A stretch of DNA of 64,000 nucleotides from NCBI RefSeq assembly GCF_016861565.1, contig NZ_BOLK01000001.1:309744-373743 (forward strand), written 5' to 3'. This DNA is from Secundilactobacillus yichangensis. GTDB taxonomy: Bacteria; Bacillota; Bacilli; Lactobacillales; Lactobacillaceae. The notes under the pieces are model-generated. The model had not been told where the DNA came from. It was given only the letters and a program-made list of their open reading frames with translations, and made no database searches. Positions 16,007 to 26,210 of this stretch are shown one piece after another; within the stretch, counting starts at the first letter, position 1, and each line of letters begins with the position of its first letter. Both the position numbers and the translations under genes were made by a program.

Positions 16007-16321
16007 TTATGCTAATTTTTTTACTTGTAATGAAAGATCCTGATATTTTTCCTCAGATGCTGGCTGAAATAAAACCAGTACCCGACCAATGGTTTGGACA
16101 ACCTGAATTGGCGTGTTGTCTTCAATGTAGGCTTGAACTTCTTCAACCGTTTCGTCAGCACTCTGCTGAAGATTGATTTTAATGAGTTCACGCTTTTGAA
16201 GAGCACCGTCCAATTGGGCTAACCAAGTTTGGTTAAGTCCGTTTTTGCCGACCGAAAAGATCGGGTTTAAATGGTGTGCTTGGGCACGTAAAAACCGTTT
16301 TTGCTTACCTTTTAAATTCAA
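16007..16321 (-). CDS. yhbY: RNA-binding protein YhbY (CRM domain)
   Basis: The 104-residue protein is a single CRM domain: KQKRFLRAQAHHLNPIFSVGKNGL with the GxxG-like loop, then ELIKINLQQS and IGRVLVLFQP. CRM proteins bind RNA and YhbY associates with pre-50S ribosomal particles. It starts at TTG 16321, about 7 bases after AAGGAG. It lies between yqeH and nadD; the aroE gene found at this place in B. subtilis is absent. Confidence 0.94.
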   Translation of the reverse strand: MNLKGKQKRFLRAQAHHLNPIFSVGKNGLNQTWLAQLDGALQKRELIKINLQQSADETVEEVQAYIEDNTPIQVVQTIGRVLVLFQPASEEKYQDLSLQVKKLA

Positions 16322-16333
16322 ATTAATTTCTCC

Positions 16334-17473
16334 TTATATCATTGCTCGCCGAACGACAACACCAACGCCTTCAGGTGCATAGCCGGCAACGACTACCCCT
16401 GCAGGAACGGTGATCCAGCCTAAACCTTCAAACACCAGGTCACTTTTTTCGGTGATTTTAAACTCGTGTCTGGTCAGCGGTGGCAGGTCATTATCCGGAC
16501 TTTCCGGTGGCGTCAGTAAATCACCAACGTGCTTACCGTAAAAGTTATCGGCGTTTTCCAGTTTGGTACGGTGCAGCGGCAAATTATTCTCAACGTAGAC
16601 CGTAAAGCCGTGCTTGGGTCCCGAAACGTAATCGAACCGGGCAACACCCGCTAGGAAAATCGTTTGCTGATCGTTTAACTGATAGACCTTTGGCTTAATC
16701 TGCTTTTGCGGCGTCACGATCTTAAGTTCTTTACCTGATAGGTAATGCGCCATTTGTGACGGATGAATGATCCCTGGAGTGTCCACCAAAACATGATCGC
16801 CATCCAGCGGAATCTCAATCTTATCCAGCGTGGTCCCTGGGAACCGGGACGTCGTGATCACGTCCTTAGCTCCGGTACTGCGACGGATAATTTGATTGAT
16901 TAACGTTGATTTACCGACGTTGGTAACGCCAACGATGTAGACATCGCGGTTACCACGGTGTTTTTCAACCTTATCTAAGAACTGGTCAACGGATTGATTA
17001 GTCTTAGCCGATAATAAGGAAACGTCGATTGGCCGAATACCCTGTTCGTTAGCCCGTTGCCGTAACCAGTCGCGCAACTTCGAACGGCGCAGTGAACTTG
17101 GCAGCAGATCTTCCTTGTTCCCCACCAGCATCACGGGATTATCTCCAACGAACCGGTGTAAACCAGGAATAATTGAGCCGTTAAAGTCGAAAATATCGAC
17201 CACGTAAACGATCAGCGCGTTGGCATCACGAATTTGGGTCAATAACCGCAGAAAATCGTCGTCGGTTAACCCAACGGGAACGATTTCGTTGTAGTGCCGT
17301 AATCTAAAACAGCGTTGGCAGTACAGTTCACCGGTCTCCAAGCCCTTATCTAACGCGGACTTTGGCGTATAACCGGGGCGATCTTTGTCAGTGGTCTGAA
17401 TCTGGGCGCCGCAACCGATGCAATAAACGGTCTCGCCATCAACTAATACTTCATCTTTATTTGTTTCGCTCAT
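16334..17473 (-). CDS. yqeH: Circularly permuted GTPase YqeH
   Basis: The 379-residue protein has a zinc finger (C18, C21, C52, C55) followed by GTPase motifs in permuted order. The G4 motif NKED comes first, then G5-like SAKT, then the P-loop GVTNVGKST and switch motifs ending in DTPGI. YqeH is needed for assembly of the 30S ribosomal subunit. It overlaps yqeG by 17 bp. The C-terminal domain (about 260-379) ends in a glycine-rich stretch. Confidence 0.95.
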   Translation of the reverse strand: MSETNKDEVLVDGETVYCIGCGAQIQTTDKDRPGYTPKSALDKGLETGELYCQRCFRLRHYNEIVPVGLTDDDFLRLLTQIRDANALIVYVVDIFDFNGSIIPGLHRFVGDNPVMLVGNKEDLLPSSLRRSKLRDWLRQRANEQGIRPIDVSLLSAKTNQSVDQFLDKVEKHRGNRDVYIVGVTNVGKSTLINQIIRRSTGAKDVITTSRFPGTTLDKIEIPLDGDHVLVDTPGIIHPSQMAHYLSGKELKIVTPQKQIKPKVYQLNDQQTIFLAGVARFDYVSGPKHGFTVYVENNLPLHRTKLENADNFYGKHVGDLLTPPESPDNDLPPLTRHEFKITEKSDLVFEGLGWITVPAGVVVAGYAPEGVGVVVRRAMI

Positions 17474-17999
17474 TAATTAAGTCCTTTCGAAACTTGAGTT
17501 CTGGGTGCTTTCTAAGCATTGCGTGCATCACAAATCGCTCGAAGAACCGATTGATCCGAGTGTTCCACGCGTCGCTTTCAATAATGGGTCTGACCAAAAT
17601 ACTACGAATCTTACTAAAGTTTGCTGCGGCAACATCCGTTAGCAATTGATCGCCAACCATCACAACTTCATTTTCAGAAACCCGATATTGACGCATCGCC
17701 CGCCGAATACCACCCGAAAATGGTTTTAGCGCGCGTGAAATAAAGGGAAGCTGTAAGGCAGCCACCGCTTTTTTGACCCGACGATGGGAATTGTTTGACA
17801 CAACCACCAACTGAATGTTCTCACGTTTCAGTGATGTCATCCAGTCCCGGAGCTCTTCGGTTCCATAAGGATTGTTCCATGCAATCAGGGTGTTATCCAG
17901 GTCCGTCAAAACGACTTTGATCCCTAGCTGCTTTAACTGCTTAGGGTTGATGTCATAGGTCGCGTTGATCATCCAAGTTGGTGTAAATCGTGCTAACAT
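17457..17999 (-). CDS. yqeG: HAD-family phosphatase YqeG
   Basis: The 180-residue protein has HAD motif I (LTDLDNTL, Asp33 and Asp35), motif II (VVVSNNS) and the late GDQLLTDV aspartate motif. It belongs to the YqeG/HAD IIIA group, related to phosphatidylglycerophosphate phosphatase Gep4, and starts the yqeG-H-Y-nadD-K-rsfS-M run. AAAGGAG lies before ATG 17999. The substrate in bacteria is not settled. Confidence 0.92.
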   Translation of the reverse strand: MLARFTPTWMINATYDINPKQLKQLGIKVVLTDLDNTLIAWNNPYGTEELRDWMTSLKRENIQLVVVSNNSHRRVKKAVAALQLPFISRALKPFSGGIRRAMRQYRVSENEVVMVGDQLLTDVAAANFSKIRSILVRPIIESDAWNTRINRFFERFVMHAMLRKHPELKFRKDLINERNK

Positions 18000-18090
18000 T
18001 ACGAGCTCCTTTATCCTGTACTGAGAGTTTATTATACGAGATTTTTGCCGATATTACTACGATTATAGCGCATCTCTTCGAATAAAATAA

Positions 18091-18124
18091 AAACGAGGTT
18101 GGAAGTCTTCATCCAGCCTCGTTT
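18091..18124 (-). terminator. Terminator of infC-rpmI-rplT
   Basis: On the minus strand AAACGAGGCTGGATGAAG pairs with ACTTCCAACCTCGTTT, followed by a T-rich run. It lies just past the rplT stop. Confidence 0.9.
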
Positions 18125-18133
18125 AGGTTTAAA

Positions 18134-18487
18134 TTATAATGCCTTTTTTGCTTCGTCAGCTAATGCCTTGAAAGCATCAGCATCGTTAACAGCTAAGTCA
18201 GCTAGCATCTTACGGTTAACTTCGACGTTGGCTTGCTTCAAACCAAACATCATCTTGCTGTAGCTTAAACCGTTCATACGGGCTGCAGCGTTGATCCGAG
18301 CGATCCAAAGACGACGGAAGTTACGCTTGTTGGCCTTCCGGTCACGGTAAGCGTATTGGCGACCCTTCATTACTTGATCCTTAGCAACCTTAAACAAACG
18401 GTGCTTTGAACCACGGTAGCCCTTAGCTAATTTAAGAATCTTTTTGTGACGTGCGCGTGTAACTGTTCCACCTTTTACTCGTGGCAT
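18134..18487 (-). CDS. rplT: Large ribosomal subunit protein bL20
   Basis: The 117-residue protein is full length and highly basic: [31 protein letters not shown] and NRLW-like [15 protein letters not shown]20 is an early assembly protein of the 50S subunit and, in Firmicutes, the autoregulator of this operon through the leader before infC. Codon use is that of a strongly expressed gene. Confidence 0.98.
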   Translation of the reverse strand: MPRVKGGTVTRARHKKILKLAKGYRGSKHRLFKVAKDQVMKGRQYAYRDRKANKRNFRRLWIARINAAARMNGLSYSKMMFGLKQANVEVNRKMLADLAVNDADAFKALADEAKKAL

Positions 18488-18558
18488 ATTAATTTCCTCC
18501 TAATACTTACGGTTATCATCGTTTTTAAACGATTAAATTCATGAAACGACTTTTCGAA

Positions 18559-18756
18559 TTACTTTTGCAGTAATTGACGATAAGTTTTCTTAATCGTGTT
18601 AGATTTCATCATTGAAGTCCCACGTAATTGACGACGTTGCTTCTTGGTCTTACCGTGGAAACGGTGACTCGTGTAAGCATTCGCACTCTTAATGCCGCCC
18701 TTAGCAGTTACTTTAAAACGCTTGGCACTGGCGCGGTTTGTCTTCATCTTTGGCAT
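18559..18756 (-). CDS. rpmI: Large ribosomal subunit protein bL35
   Basis: The 65-residue basic protein is typical L35: [20 protein letters not shown], with [15 protein letters not shown]. It lies between infC and rplT in the standard operon, with ribosome site GGAGG before ATG 18756. Confidence 0.98.
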   Translation of the reverse strand: MPKMKTNRASAKRFKVTAKGGIKSANAYTSHRFHGKTKKQRRQLRGTSMMKSNTIKKTYRQLLQK

Positions 18757-18786
18757 AATCGAAAATCCTCCTCAAATACTAAACAA

Positions 18787-19308
18787 CTAGTCTTCTTTTT
18801 TTGGTGCAAGCATCAGAAACATGCTCCGTCCGTCCATCTTAGGACGCTGTTCAACGGTTGCAACATCGCTTGTTTCTTCAGCCATCCGGTTCAAGACTTG
18901 ACGACCAATATCCTTATGGGTAATTGCCCGACCCTTAAATCGAATTGAAACACGAACTTTTTCACCCTTGCCCAAGAACTTCTTAGCGTTCTTCAGCTTA
19001 GTATTGAAATCGTTCGTATCAATTGATGGACTTAAGCGAACTTCCTTAACGCTAACGACTTTTTGCTTCTTACGAGCTTCACGCTGCTTCTTTTGCATCT
19101 CGAAACGGTACTTCCCGTAATCCATGATCCGGGCAACCGGTGGCTTTGCTTTCGCTGCCACTAAAACAAGATCCAAGTCTGCATCTTCAGCCAGTTGAAG
19201 CGCATCCCGCTTACTCTTGATGCCCAGTTGTTCGCCATTATTACCGATCAACCGTACTTCGCGAGCGCGGATTCCTTCGTTAACCATCATATCGTTTGCT
19301 ATGGTCAT
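18787..19308 (-). CDS. infC: Translation initiation factor IF-3
   Basis: The 173-residue protein has the N-domain ([14 protein letters not shown]), the linker helix ([18 protein letters not shown]) and the C-domain ([10 protein letters not shown]). IF-3 keeps 30S subunits free and checks the initiator codon. ATG 19308 is used here, not the AUU start known from enteric infC. The ribosome site GGAGG is close to the ATG. Upstream is a long leader with an attenuator. Confidence 0.97.
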   Translation of the reverse strand: MTIANDMMVNEGIRAREVRLIGNNGEQLGIKSKRDALQLAEDADLDLVLVAAKAKPPVARIMDYGKYRFEMQKKQREARKKQKVVSVKEVRLSPSIDTNDFNTKLKNAKKFLGKGEKVRVSIRFKGRAITHKDIGRQVLNRMAEETSDVATVEQRPKMDGRSMFLMLAPKKED

Positions 19309-19363
19309 TCACCTCCGAGTGATTTTGAAAACAATGAAACGTGTAAGTCTTACCCAAATAAAT

Positions 19364-19490
19364 AACGGGCACGCAATGCGCACCCGTTAAATACCCGAAC
19401 CATTCCCAGGTTCAGTTTATTTACGTATCAGCCAGGCAGTGTTAACCACGAGGCGAGAAGCGGGTGCTTCTACTTACATTTATTCAACTT
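19364..19490 (-). promoter_or_regulatory. infC-rpmI-rplT leader (L20-type leader) with attenuator hairpin
   Basis: The minus-strand leader contains GAAGCACCCGCTTCTCGCC (19452-19470) and CCTGGGAATGGTTCGGGT, then the hairpin AACGGGTGCG-CATT-GCGTGCCCGTT (19364-19388) followed by TATTTATTT. The order of long leader, intrinsic terminator and ribosomal-protein operon matches the L20 leader of Firmicutes, in which L20 binding promotes premature termination. The hairpin is seen directly; L20 binding is inferred from the family. Confidence 0.82.
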
Positions 19491-19494
19491 AACC

Positions 19495-19523
19495 AATATA
19501 CCATGACATGCTATATTAGTCAA
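19495..19523 (-). promoter_or_regulatory. Candidate infC promoter P2
   Basis: TTGACT (19518-19523) and TATATT (19495-19500) are separated by 17 bp on the minus strand, inside the leader, just upstream of the GAAGCACCCGC element. Confidence 0.6.
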
Positions 19524-19552
19524 ATCACTTGGCTTTAAGCTCACGAATAATA

Positions 19553-19580
19553 AGTATAGCCTATTTAATTCGTGTGTCAA
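19553..19580 (-). promoter_or_regulatory. infC promoter P1
   Basis: TTGACA (19575-19580) and TATACT (19553-19558) with a 16-bp spacer on the minus strand lie just downstream of thrS. With P2 this suggests tandem promoters for the operon. Confidence 0.8.
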
Positions 19581-19594
19581 GCCGGTTTTACAAA

Positions 19595-21532
19595 TTAGTT
19601 ATTGCTGTAATTAGCAATATCCTTTAAGATTTCAGCTTCGAAATCATCGGCACTCATGGATTCACTGTTCTGTTCACCGTACTTACGAACACTAACGGCG
19701 TTATCAGCAACTTCTTGATCACCAACAACCAAGGTGTATGGAATCTTGTGAGTTTGAGCATCGCGGATCAAATAGTTCATCTTTTCGCCACGGTGGTCAA
19801 CTTCGGCACGAACATTGGCAGCCATCAAACGCTTGCACAGGCTTTCAGCGTACTTGCCGTGCTTGTCATCGCTAACTGGGATGATTTTAACTTGCTTAGG
19901 TGCTAACCAAGTTGGAAAGGCACCCTTGTAGATTTCAGTCAGGTAAGCAATGAACCGTTCCATAGTACCCACGATCCCACGGTGAATCATAACTGGACGG
20001 TGATCTTCACCATCGGCACCAACGTACTTCAAGTCGAAGCGTTCTGGCAGCATGAAGTCCAATTGAATGGTTGACATGGTTTCGTCGTTACCTAAAGCAG
20101 TCTTAGTTTGAATATCCAGCTTAGGACCGTAGAAGGCAGCTTCCCCTTCAGCCTCGTAGTAGTCAAGGCCAAGGTCATCCATGGCACCCTTCAGCATGGT
20201 CTGGCTGCGGTTCCACATTTCGTCATCATCGAAGTACTTTTCAGTGTTCTCAGGATCACGGTATGAAAGACGGAAGCTGTAGTCGTTAATGTTGAAGTCC
20301 TTGTAAACGTCCATGATCAAAGTCAAAATCTTCTTGAATTCGTCTTGAACTTGATCCAGGGCAACGAAGGTGTGGCCATCGTTCAAGGTCATTTCACGAA
20401 CCCGTTGTAACCCTGATAAGGCACCCGATTTTTCGTAACGGTGCATCATACCCAGTTCAGCGATCCGTAATGGCAATTCACGGTATGAACGAATGTGGTG
20501 GTTGTAAATTTGAATGTGGCTTGGGCAGTTCATTGGCCGTAATTCAAGCATTTCACCATCACCCATGTCCATTGGTGGGAACATATCTTCACGGTAGTGA
20601 GCCCAGTGACCAGAAGTCTTGTAAAGGTCCAGGTTAGCTAACACTGGGGTGTAAACGTGCTTGTAACCATCGGCAACTTCTTTATCGATAATGTAGCGTT
20701 CGATAGTCCGACGAATGGTAGCACCGTTTGGCATCCAGTATGGTAAACCGGCACCGACTTTAGGATCAACAAAGAATAAGTCCAAATCGTTACCAATTAC
20801 ACGGTGATCATGTTCGCGGGCTTCTTGACGGGCTTGTAAGTCAGCATCAAGATCAGCTTGCTTGTAGAATGCGGTCCCGTAGATCCGTTGCAGCATCGGG
20901 TTGGATGACTTACCTTCGAAGTAAGCACCGGCAACTGAGAGCAAACGGAAGAACTTGATGTCGCCAGTGTTGGCAAAGCTAACACCGCTGGCCAAGACGG
21001 AAACGCCATCGATTTCGTAAAATGGAAACTCGTCTTCGTCGCTGTCTTCAACGAGTTTAGCTTCGTATGAAGTCCCTTCAAGCTTCTTCAAGGCATCAGC
21101 TTTGCTCAAACGGACGTGCTTGATCGCCAATTTCTGGTTGATGAAAGCCTGAACCTTATCGGCAATAGCTGGTAATGAATCAGCACTGACTTGGCCGTCT
21201 TCCTTATCGGTATCAACGTAAAAACCGTCCTTGTCGCCGACTTCGGCACCAAACTGGATTGCTGGATAGGTTTCTTTCAAAGCAACCTTAGTTAATAAGG
21301 CAACGGATTGACGTAACACTGCCAAACCATCTTCGCTGTCCTTTGTAACGATTTCAATCTTACCGTCGTGCTTCAAAGGGGCGTTTAAATCAATCAGCTT
21401 ACCGTCTAACTTACCGGCAACAGCCTTTTTAGCTAAACTAATAGCGATTGATTGTGCGACGTCTTTGGTCGTTGCTTCGGCATCAAACTGTTTCTTTTTA
21501 CCGTCTGGGAACTCAATCGTAATATCTGCCAT
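19595..21532 (-). CDS. thrS: Threonyl-tRNA synthetase
   Basis: The 645-residue protein has a TGS domain (about 1-60), an N-terminal editing domain (about 62-230), the class II core with [10 protein letters not shown] (zinc-binding Cys) and [17 protein letters not shown] (motif 2), and the anticodon-binding domain (about 540-640). It charges tRNA-Thr and clears mis-charged Ser. Transcription is governed by the T-box directly upstream with an ACC specifier. Length is standard. Confidence 0.98.
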   Translation of the reverse strand: MADITIEFPDGKKKQFDAEATTKDVAQSIAISLAKKAVAGKLDGKLIDLNAPLKHDGKIEIVTKDSEDGLAVLRQSVALLTKVALKETYPAIQFGAEVGDKDGFYVDTDKEDGQVSADSLPAIADKVQAFINQKLAIKHVRLSKADALKKLEGTSYEAKLVEDSDEDEFPFYEIDGVSVLASGVSFANTGDIKFFRLLSVAGAYFEGKSSNPMLQRIYGTAFYKQADLDADLQARQEAREHDHRVIGNDLDLFFVDPKVGAGLPYWMPNGATIRRTIERYIIDKEVADGYKHVYTPVLANLDLYKTSGHWAHYREDMFPPMDMGDGEMLELRPMNCPSHIQIYNHHIRSYRELPLRIAELGMMHRYEKSGALSGLQRVREMTLNDGHTFVALDQVQDEFKKILTLIMDVYKDFNINDYSFRLSYRDPENTEKYFDDDEMWNRSQTMLKGAMDDLGLDYYEAEGEAAFYGPKLDIQTKTALGNDETMSTIQLDFMLPERFDLKYVGADGEDHRPVMIHRGIVGTMERFIAYLTEIYKGAFPTWLAPKQVKIIPVSDDKHGKYAESLCKRLMAANVRAEVDHRGEKMNYLIRDAQTHKIPYTLVVGDQEVADNAVSVRKYGEQNSESMSADDFEAEILKDIANYSNN

Positions 21533-21589
21533 TCTACTCTTCTCCTCGTATTTACATTTTTTAAATGCTGAAACCCAACAAACTCATGA

Positions 21590-21835
21590 AACTAAAAAAT
21601 CCCGGCATGCACATTACTGTACATACCGGGACGTCTCTACGCGGTTCCACCCGAAATTCATCTGATTCACACTGCGAACCAAACCTTCATTCAGTGATAA
21701 CGGGACAGCCGATGCGGTATTATCCACCACACATTCGAGAAAGTGGTAACTTAGAATCGCTCACAAAGCACTTCCAGAAGTGGTGCTTCTCTCTTGGAGA
21801 GTTTAACTAAGTCTTGTCTTTCAGACATTTAAAAT
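21590..21835 (-). promoter_or_regulatory. T-box riboswitch upstream of thrS (Thr specifier ACC)
   Basis: On the minus strand the T-box core GGGTGGAACCGCG lies at 21641-21652, followed by a terminator hairpin CCCGGTATGTAC...GTGCATGCCGGG (21601-21630) and a T-run. Upstream, a stem with a specifier region reads TTCTAAGTT-ACC-AC, ACC at 21745-21747, matching threonine. The core is certain; the specifier is inferred from its place and agrees with the gene. Confidence 0.93.
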
Positions 21836-21859
21836 TCTTTGAAATTGATTACAATTCAC

Positions 21860-21888
21860 ATTAAACCACTTTAAAAAATAAGTGTCAA
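21860..21888 (-). promoter_or_regulatory. thrS promoter
   Basis: TTGACA (21883-21888) and TTTAAT (21860-21865) are 17 bp apart on the minus strand, ending at the 3' end of dnaI and directly before the T-box. Confidence 0.8.
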
Positions 21889-21890
21889 CT

Positions 21891-22817
21891 CTATTTTTGT
21901 CGACGATTTTCACCGATCATTTCGATTTCCTGAGCTAAGAAGCGGATCCGTTCCATCAGTCGCTTGGCTTTCAACGGCTCCACGTCACCCTTTTGCGTCT
22001 CTGCCAAGTGCTCAGTTTCTAGCTGTTGCATGGAGAAATTAGACGAGAAAAACGTCGGCAATTCGTTTTGCATCCGGTATTCCAAAATAACTCCGAGAAT
22101 GTCGTCGCGAACCCAAGCTGACATGGCATCAGCCCCAATATCATCGATCATCAAGATCTGTGCCTGCTTAACGTCGTCTAATCGTCCGGCAACTTGATTG
22201 CTGGCAATGGCGTTCTTCATCTCCACGGCAAAGCTCGGAAAATGAACCAAGGTCGTCTTCACACCCATGTCCGCCAGTTGGTTGGCAATGGCACCAAGTA
22301 AATAAGTCTTGCCCACACCAAAACTGCCATATAGGTAGAGTCCCTGATGGAAGTGCTTGGAATCTTTAGAATAGGCTTCAATAAAGGCCACGGCAGCCTG
22401 GAGAGCCTGTGCCCGGTCCGGGTCATTAATGAAATTATCGAAGGTGGCATTTTTGATCAGCTTCGGCATCATGATCGCATTTACCCGCCGTTTTAAGGCC
22501 GCCTTCTTCAGCTTCTCTTTTTGCTCATCCGTTGGCTGATAAGATACCTCAACCAAGTGATCGTTCAAGACTAATTTCGGTTCGTAACCAGGAGCAAAGG
22601 TCGTTTCCCCCTTGGCTAGTTTATTACGTTCGTTGACATACTCGTACAGCTTAGCTGACGACCGGTCGATCTGCTCAGCGTTTAACTGGTCAGCATGTTC
22701 CTTCAAAAAAGCCTGAACATCGGCATCTTGATACACGGTATTCATCAGCTTCTGGTAATTAGCATTGAGTTGGTGTTGGTCCATGTATCGTTTCATAGAC
22801 TCACTGATATTTTCCAT
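21891..22817 (-). CDS. dnaI: Primosomal protein / helicase loader DnaI
   Basis: The 308-residue AAA+ ATPase has Walker A GSFGVGKTYLLGA, Walker B ILMIDDIGAD and an N-terminal helicase-binding domain. It loads the replicative helicase onto DNA together with DnaB and DnaD. ATG 22817 follows GGAGG at good distance, while the open frame extends five codons further to 22832. It is one base downstream of the dnaB stop, so the two are co-translated. Confidence 0.96.
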   Translation of the reverse strand: MENISESMKRYMDQHQLNANYQKLMNTVYQDADVQAFLKEHADQLNAEQIDRSSAKLYEYVNERNKLAKGETTFAPGYEPKLVLNDHLVEVSYQPTDEQKEKLKKAALKRRVNAIMMPKLIKNATFDNFINDPDRAQALQAAVAFIEAYSKDSKHFHQGLYLYGSFGVGKTYLLGAIANQLADMGVKTTLVHFPSFAVEMKNAIASNQVAGRLDDVKQAQILMIDDIGADAMSAWVRDDILGVILEYRMQNELPTFFSSNFSMQQLETEHLAETQKGDVEPLKAKRLMERIRFLAQEIEMIGENRRQK

Positions 22818-22818
22818 A

Positions 22819-24198
22819 CTAATCACCTCCATCTCGCAGTTTTTTAAGTTTATTCAGTTGCTCGTTAAATTGATCTTGGTCAGACTGTGACAACGTTTTT
22901 TTCTGTCTTGGCTGATAATCGTTTTTAGCCCAGTCTGGCAAGGTTTCCTTAATGTTCTTGGTGCCAGTTCGTCGCCGAGTAGTCTTTGGCTTGTCCCGGT
23001 CAGCCTTGAATTTACGAATACTTGCCAAGGCGTCTTCTGGTGTCTTTACACCGTCTTGCGCCCAACGGTTAGCAATCGTATCGGTTAACCGTTGCGTGAT
23101 CGTCGAATTATCCAGGTCAATCAACACTTCATAAATTAAAATATTGATCACCGCACTAGAAAAAATCTGCTTATTGGCAATTTGTTCGACGATTCGCTGT
23201 TCGCCACTGGCCACGTAGCCGCCCTGCTGCTGCCTAATTTGAGCCAGAAATGCCATCGGTTCGTACTGCTTAGCCGCAGTGATTAGCGCAGCCTCTTCCT
23301 GACTTTCACTACTCTTCTCAGCGGTAACCGTCTTTTGCCGCGCCACTACCGGTTGAGTTTCCGACTGATAAGCCGTGGCAATTGCCCGTTTAAACTGATC
23401 AGCATCCAGTTTATTGGTGGCTAAGTTCGTGGCATCACCTATGTAGCGGGCCATTTCAGTTTCATCAATGCCGTACAGCAGGTGTTCGTTGATAATCAGC
23501 TGGCGGTACTGCCGCAAATCGTTCATATCAATGTACGAGCGTTTAAGCAGTTCCGACAGCAGGCCAAAATCAAAGTCGGGTGCCGTGGGCTGCTCGTGCT
23601 GGGCAGTATCTGTTTCCTGTTCAAAAGCCGCTTTAGTGGCTTCAATCAGTTTTGGCGGTGACGCAATTAGCCGGTTGTCCAGCGAAAAAACGTCCAGAAA
23701 TGACTTGGAAATTTCGTGCCACTTCTCCCGTTTAAGTCGCCGCGGCAGAAAGACTTGCCGCAGCCGGTCAAACTGACGCTCACCCACGACTTCCAGTAAT
23801 AGCAGGCTCAGCAGATCATCCTTGAAAAACATTTCACCGCTGACTGGCTGCTGCAGTTCGTAAATCAGTTCAGGCAAACGGTCTGGCTGATTTTCAAACG
23901 TACGTAATAGCCCGGCACCTTCCAGCCGCTGACGGGAGTCTTCCAGTGTCGACATACTGATGTTAAGCAGTGCTAACAGGTCAGTATGGGTCACTTCAAC
24001 CTTTAAGTCAGCTGTTAAGGACACCTGTTGCCACATGACTGTCGCAAGGCTGTATGCTGAAACGCCTAAAATTGGCTGGTATAGAAGGTCCAATACCCGT
24101 CGCCGTTCATCTTGCAGCCGAGTTGTTGCAACGATCGCAACAGCTGTTTTGGGCATGAGTGGTTGCATTGACTCCGCCATGATTAAGCCCCGTTTCAT
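22819..24198 (-). CDS. dnaB: Replication initiation and membrane attachment protein DnaB
   Basis: The 459-residue protein has the two DnaD/DnaB-type helical domains (about 30-230 and 330-400) and a basic, low-complexity end ([20 protein letters not shown]). It works with DnaD and DnaI in loading the replicative helicase in Firmicutes. The frame starts at ATG 24198, overlapping the nrdR stop by 4 bp; a second ATG at 24180 after GGGGC is an alternative. The order nrdR-dnaB-dnaI is conserved. Confidence 0.93.
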   Translation of the reverse strand: MKRGLIMAESMQPLMPKTAVAIVATTRLQDERRRVLDLLYQPILGVSAYSLATVMWQQVSLTADLKVEVTHTDLLALLNISMSTLEDSRQRLEGAGLLRTFENQPDRLPELIYELQQPVSGEMFFKDDLLSLLLLEVVGERQFDRLRQVFLPRRLKREKWHEISKSFLDVFSLDNRLIASPPKLIEATKAAFEQETDTAQHEQPTAPDFDFGLLSELLKRSYIDMNDLRQYRQLIINEHLLYGIDETEMARYIGDATNLATNKLDADQFKRAIATAYQSETQPVVARQKTVTAEKSSESQEEAALITAAKQYEPMAFLAQIRQQQGGYVASGEQRIVEQIANKQIFSSAVINILIYEVLIDLDNSTITQRLTDTIANRWAQDGVKTPEDALASIRKFKADRDKPKTTRRRTGTKNIKETLPDWAKNDYQPRQKKTLSQSDQDQFNEQLNKLKKLRDGGD

Positions 24199-24683
24199 TT
24201 CTTTTTATCAGATGAAGTCCCTTTTTTCTTATCCTTGTTCATCACATCTTTGAGTTCTTCTAGGAAGACACTCATATCCTTGAACTGACGGTAAACACTG
24301 GCAAAACGAATGTAGGAGATCTCATCGATATCCGCCAACCGCTTCATCACGTATTCACCAATCAATTGACTGGAAACTTCATTTTCACCCAGCGAACGAA
24401 CTTCGTTTTCAACTTCGTCAACCAGTTTGGTCATGACATCCATGCCAACCGGCCGTTTTTCCGCCGAGCGAATGATTCCCCGTAAGATTTTTTCACGGTT
24501 GAATTCTTCACGGGTACCATTTTTCTTAATCACCAATAATGGTGTTGCTTCGATTCGCTCGAACGTTGTGAACCGAAAACCGCAATTTTCACATTCACGG
24601 CGTCGTCGAATGACTCGGCCTTCATCCGTCGGCCGGCTGTCAACGACCCGTGACCCATTGTGGTGACAGTGTGGACAGTGCAT
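24195..24683 (-). CDS. nrdR: Transcriptional repressor NrdR
   Basis: The 162-residue protein has a zinc ribbon (C3, C6, C31, C34) and an ATP-cone domain (about 49-139; [18 protein letters not shown]). NrdR senses dATP/ATP and represses ribonucleotide reductase genes. It lies between the mutM-coaE fusion and dnaB. A lysine-rich C-terminus ([13 protein letters not shown]) is longer than in many members. Confidence 0.96.
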   Translation of the reverse strand: MHCPHCHHNGSRVVDSRPTDEGRVIRRRRECENCGFRFTTFERIEATPLLVIKKNGTREEFNREKILRGIIRSAEKRPVGMDVMTKLVDEVENEVRSLGENEVSSQLIGEYVMKRLADIDEISYIRFASVYRQFKDMSVFLEELKDVMNKDKKKGTSSDKKK

Positions 24684-24713
24684 AGTCTCACCTCTTATCC
24701 TTCTGCGAATTGT

Positions 24714-26189
24714 TTACTTTTTAACTTGATTAGCTTTATCCGTTATTAATGAGCCAAATCCGGCTTCATTCAGCCATCTTACCACTTGCGCTTTCGTTTT
24801 ATCAACTGAACGACTATTATCGATCACCACATCAGCCCGTTTAGCCTTTTCAGCTAACGATAACTGCGCGTTGATCCGCTCCAGCGCCTCTTTTTTAGTG
24901 AGCTGGTCACGTGCCATCAAGCGCTCTAACTGCACCTTTTCCGGCACGTCAATCACCATGATTTCATTCACACCAGATGCCGCGTGCGCTTCAAACAGCG
25001 TTGGTGCATCGTAAACCACCAGCCGGGTTTTCCGCCGCCGGTAGCCCTGCAGCTTGCGAACCACGGCTTTCTTGATCAGCGGATTGGTAATCGCGTTCAG
25101 CTGTGCCAGCTTATCCGGCTGACTGAACACCAAAGTCCCCAAAGCGTGCCGATCCAACGTACCATCCGGCTGAATCATCTGCCAGCCAAAGGTACTTTGA
25201 ATCTGTTTTAACCCCGTGGTACCTGGTTCAACCACTTTACGGGCAACCTCGTCAGCATCAATCACCGGAATCTGATAGGCCTTAAACAGCTCACTAACGG
25301 TTGATTTACCAGTAGCAATGCCGCCAGTAAGGCCTAGTACCATAGTTTCTCCCGGATTCTTCCGCAAAACTTGGCAATCAGGACAGAAATGCGTCCCGCG
25401 CTGTGCCACCTTCGTTTTTTCAATGGGGGTATCGCAGCGGAAACAGGGTTCGCCTTTGCGGCCGTATACGTTTAAATGGTTCTGAAATTCACCAGCTTCA
25501 CCATATGCGGTGGAGAAGGAATGAACGGTAGTCCCGTGCCCGTCAATCGCACGCTTGATTTCGGCAATAATATTTTCACGGAGCTGACGAATCTGAAATT
25601 CTGGAATCGTATTAGTGGGCTGTTCGGGATGAATCCGGCTCAACCACAGCGTTTCGTCAACGTAGATGTTTCCCAGACCAGCAATGTTACTTTGATCCAG
25701 CAAAAACGGCTTAATCGCCTTCTTACTCTTGCTGAAAATGGTTTTCATGTAGTCCACCGTGAGCGTTTCGGCAGTCGGTTCCGGCCCCATCTTTTTCAAA
25801 CCGGAAACCAGCTTAGTCTCCTCGCCTGTCTTTAACAGGTGCATCCGCCCAAACTTCCGGGTATCGGTATACCTTAAATCGCGGTTATCGTCAAGATGAA
25901 ACACCACGTGCGTGTGCTTGGTGATGGGGTTGCCAGCTGGCTGAACGTCGTACTTGCCTTCCATCCGCAAGTGCGACACCATGGTTAGCTCATCGTTGAA
26001 TCTAAATAGAAGATACTTTCCCCGCCGGTCAATGCGTTCAATCGTTTTGCCGGCAAGCATTTTTTTAAATTGAGCGGCCTCTGGTGAGACCATTTTTTCG
26101 TAATAAACATCAACGGACGTAATCTTCGCGTGACCAACTAATCGCGTCAGCCCGCGCCGCACCGTTTCCACTTCGGGTAATTCAGGCAT
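24714..26189 (-). CDS. mutM-coaE: Fusion of formamidopyrimidine-DNA glycosylase (MutM) and dephospho-CoA kinase (CoaE)
   Basis: One 491-residue frame holds both enzymes. Residues 1-282 are MutM: catalytic Pro2/Glu3 (MPELPEVETVRRG), then the C-terminal zinc finger (CFRCDTP and HFCPDCQ). Residues 283-491 are CoaE: P-loop GLTGGIATGKST (286-297), DAPTLFEA and the LID region. MutM removes oxidised purines from DNA; CoaE makes coenzyme A from dephospho-CoA. In relatives the two are normally adjacent separate genes. Here no stop intervenes. ATG 25343 at the joint is preceded by GGGAG five bases upstream, so CoaE may also be made separately. All key residues of both parts remain. Confidence 0.93.
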   Translation of the reverse strand: MPELPEVETVRRGLTRLVGHAKITSVDVYYEKMVSPEAAQFKKMLAGKTIERIDRRGKYLLFRFNDELTMVSHLRMEGKYDVQPAGNPITKHTHVVFHLDDNRDLRYTDTRKFGRMHLLKTGEETKLVSGLKKMGPEPTAETLTVDYMKTIFSKSKKAIKPFLLDQSNIAGLGNIYVDETLWLSRIHPEQPTNTIPEFQIRQLRENIIAEIKRAIDGHGTTVHSFSTAYGEAGEFQNHLNVYGRKGEPCFRCDTPIEKTKVAQRGTHFCPDCQVLRKNPGETMVLGLTGGIATGKSTVSELFKAYQIPVIDADEVARKVVEPGTTGLKQIQSTFGWQMIQPDGTLDRHALGTLVFSQPDKLAQLNAITNPLIKKAVVRKLQGYRRRKTRLVVYDAPTLFEAHAASGVNEIMVIDVPEKVQLERLMARDQLTKKEALERINAQLSLAEKAKRADVVIDNSRSVDKTKAQVVRWLNEAGFGSLITDKANQVKK

Positions 26190-26210
26190 CCGCGAAGCCT
26201 CCTTGTATCG

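Noticed and set aside
21465..21810. Small plus-strand frames over the thrS T-box
   Set aside because: They overlap a structured leader and a coding start and have no ribosome sites.
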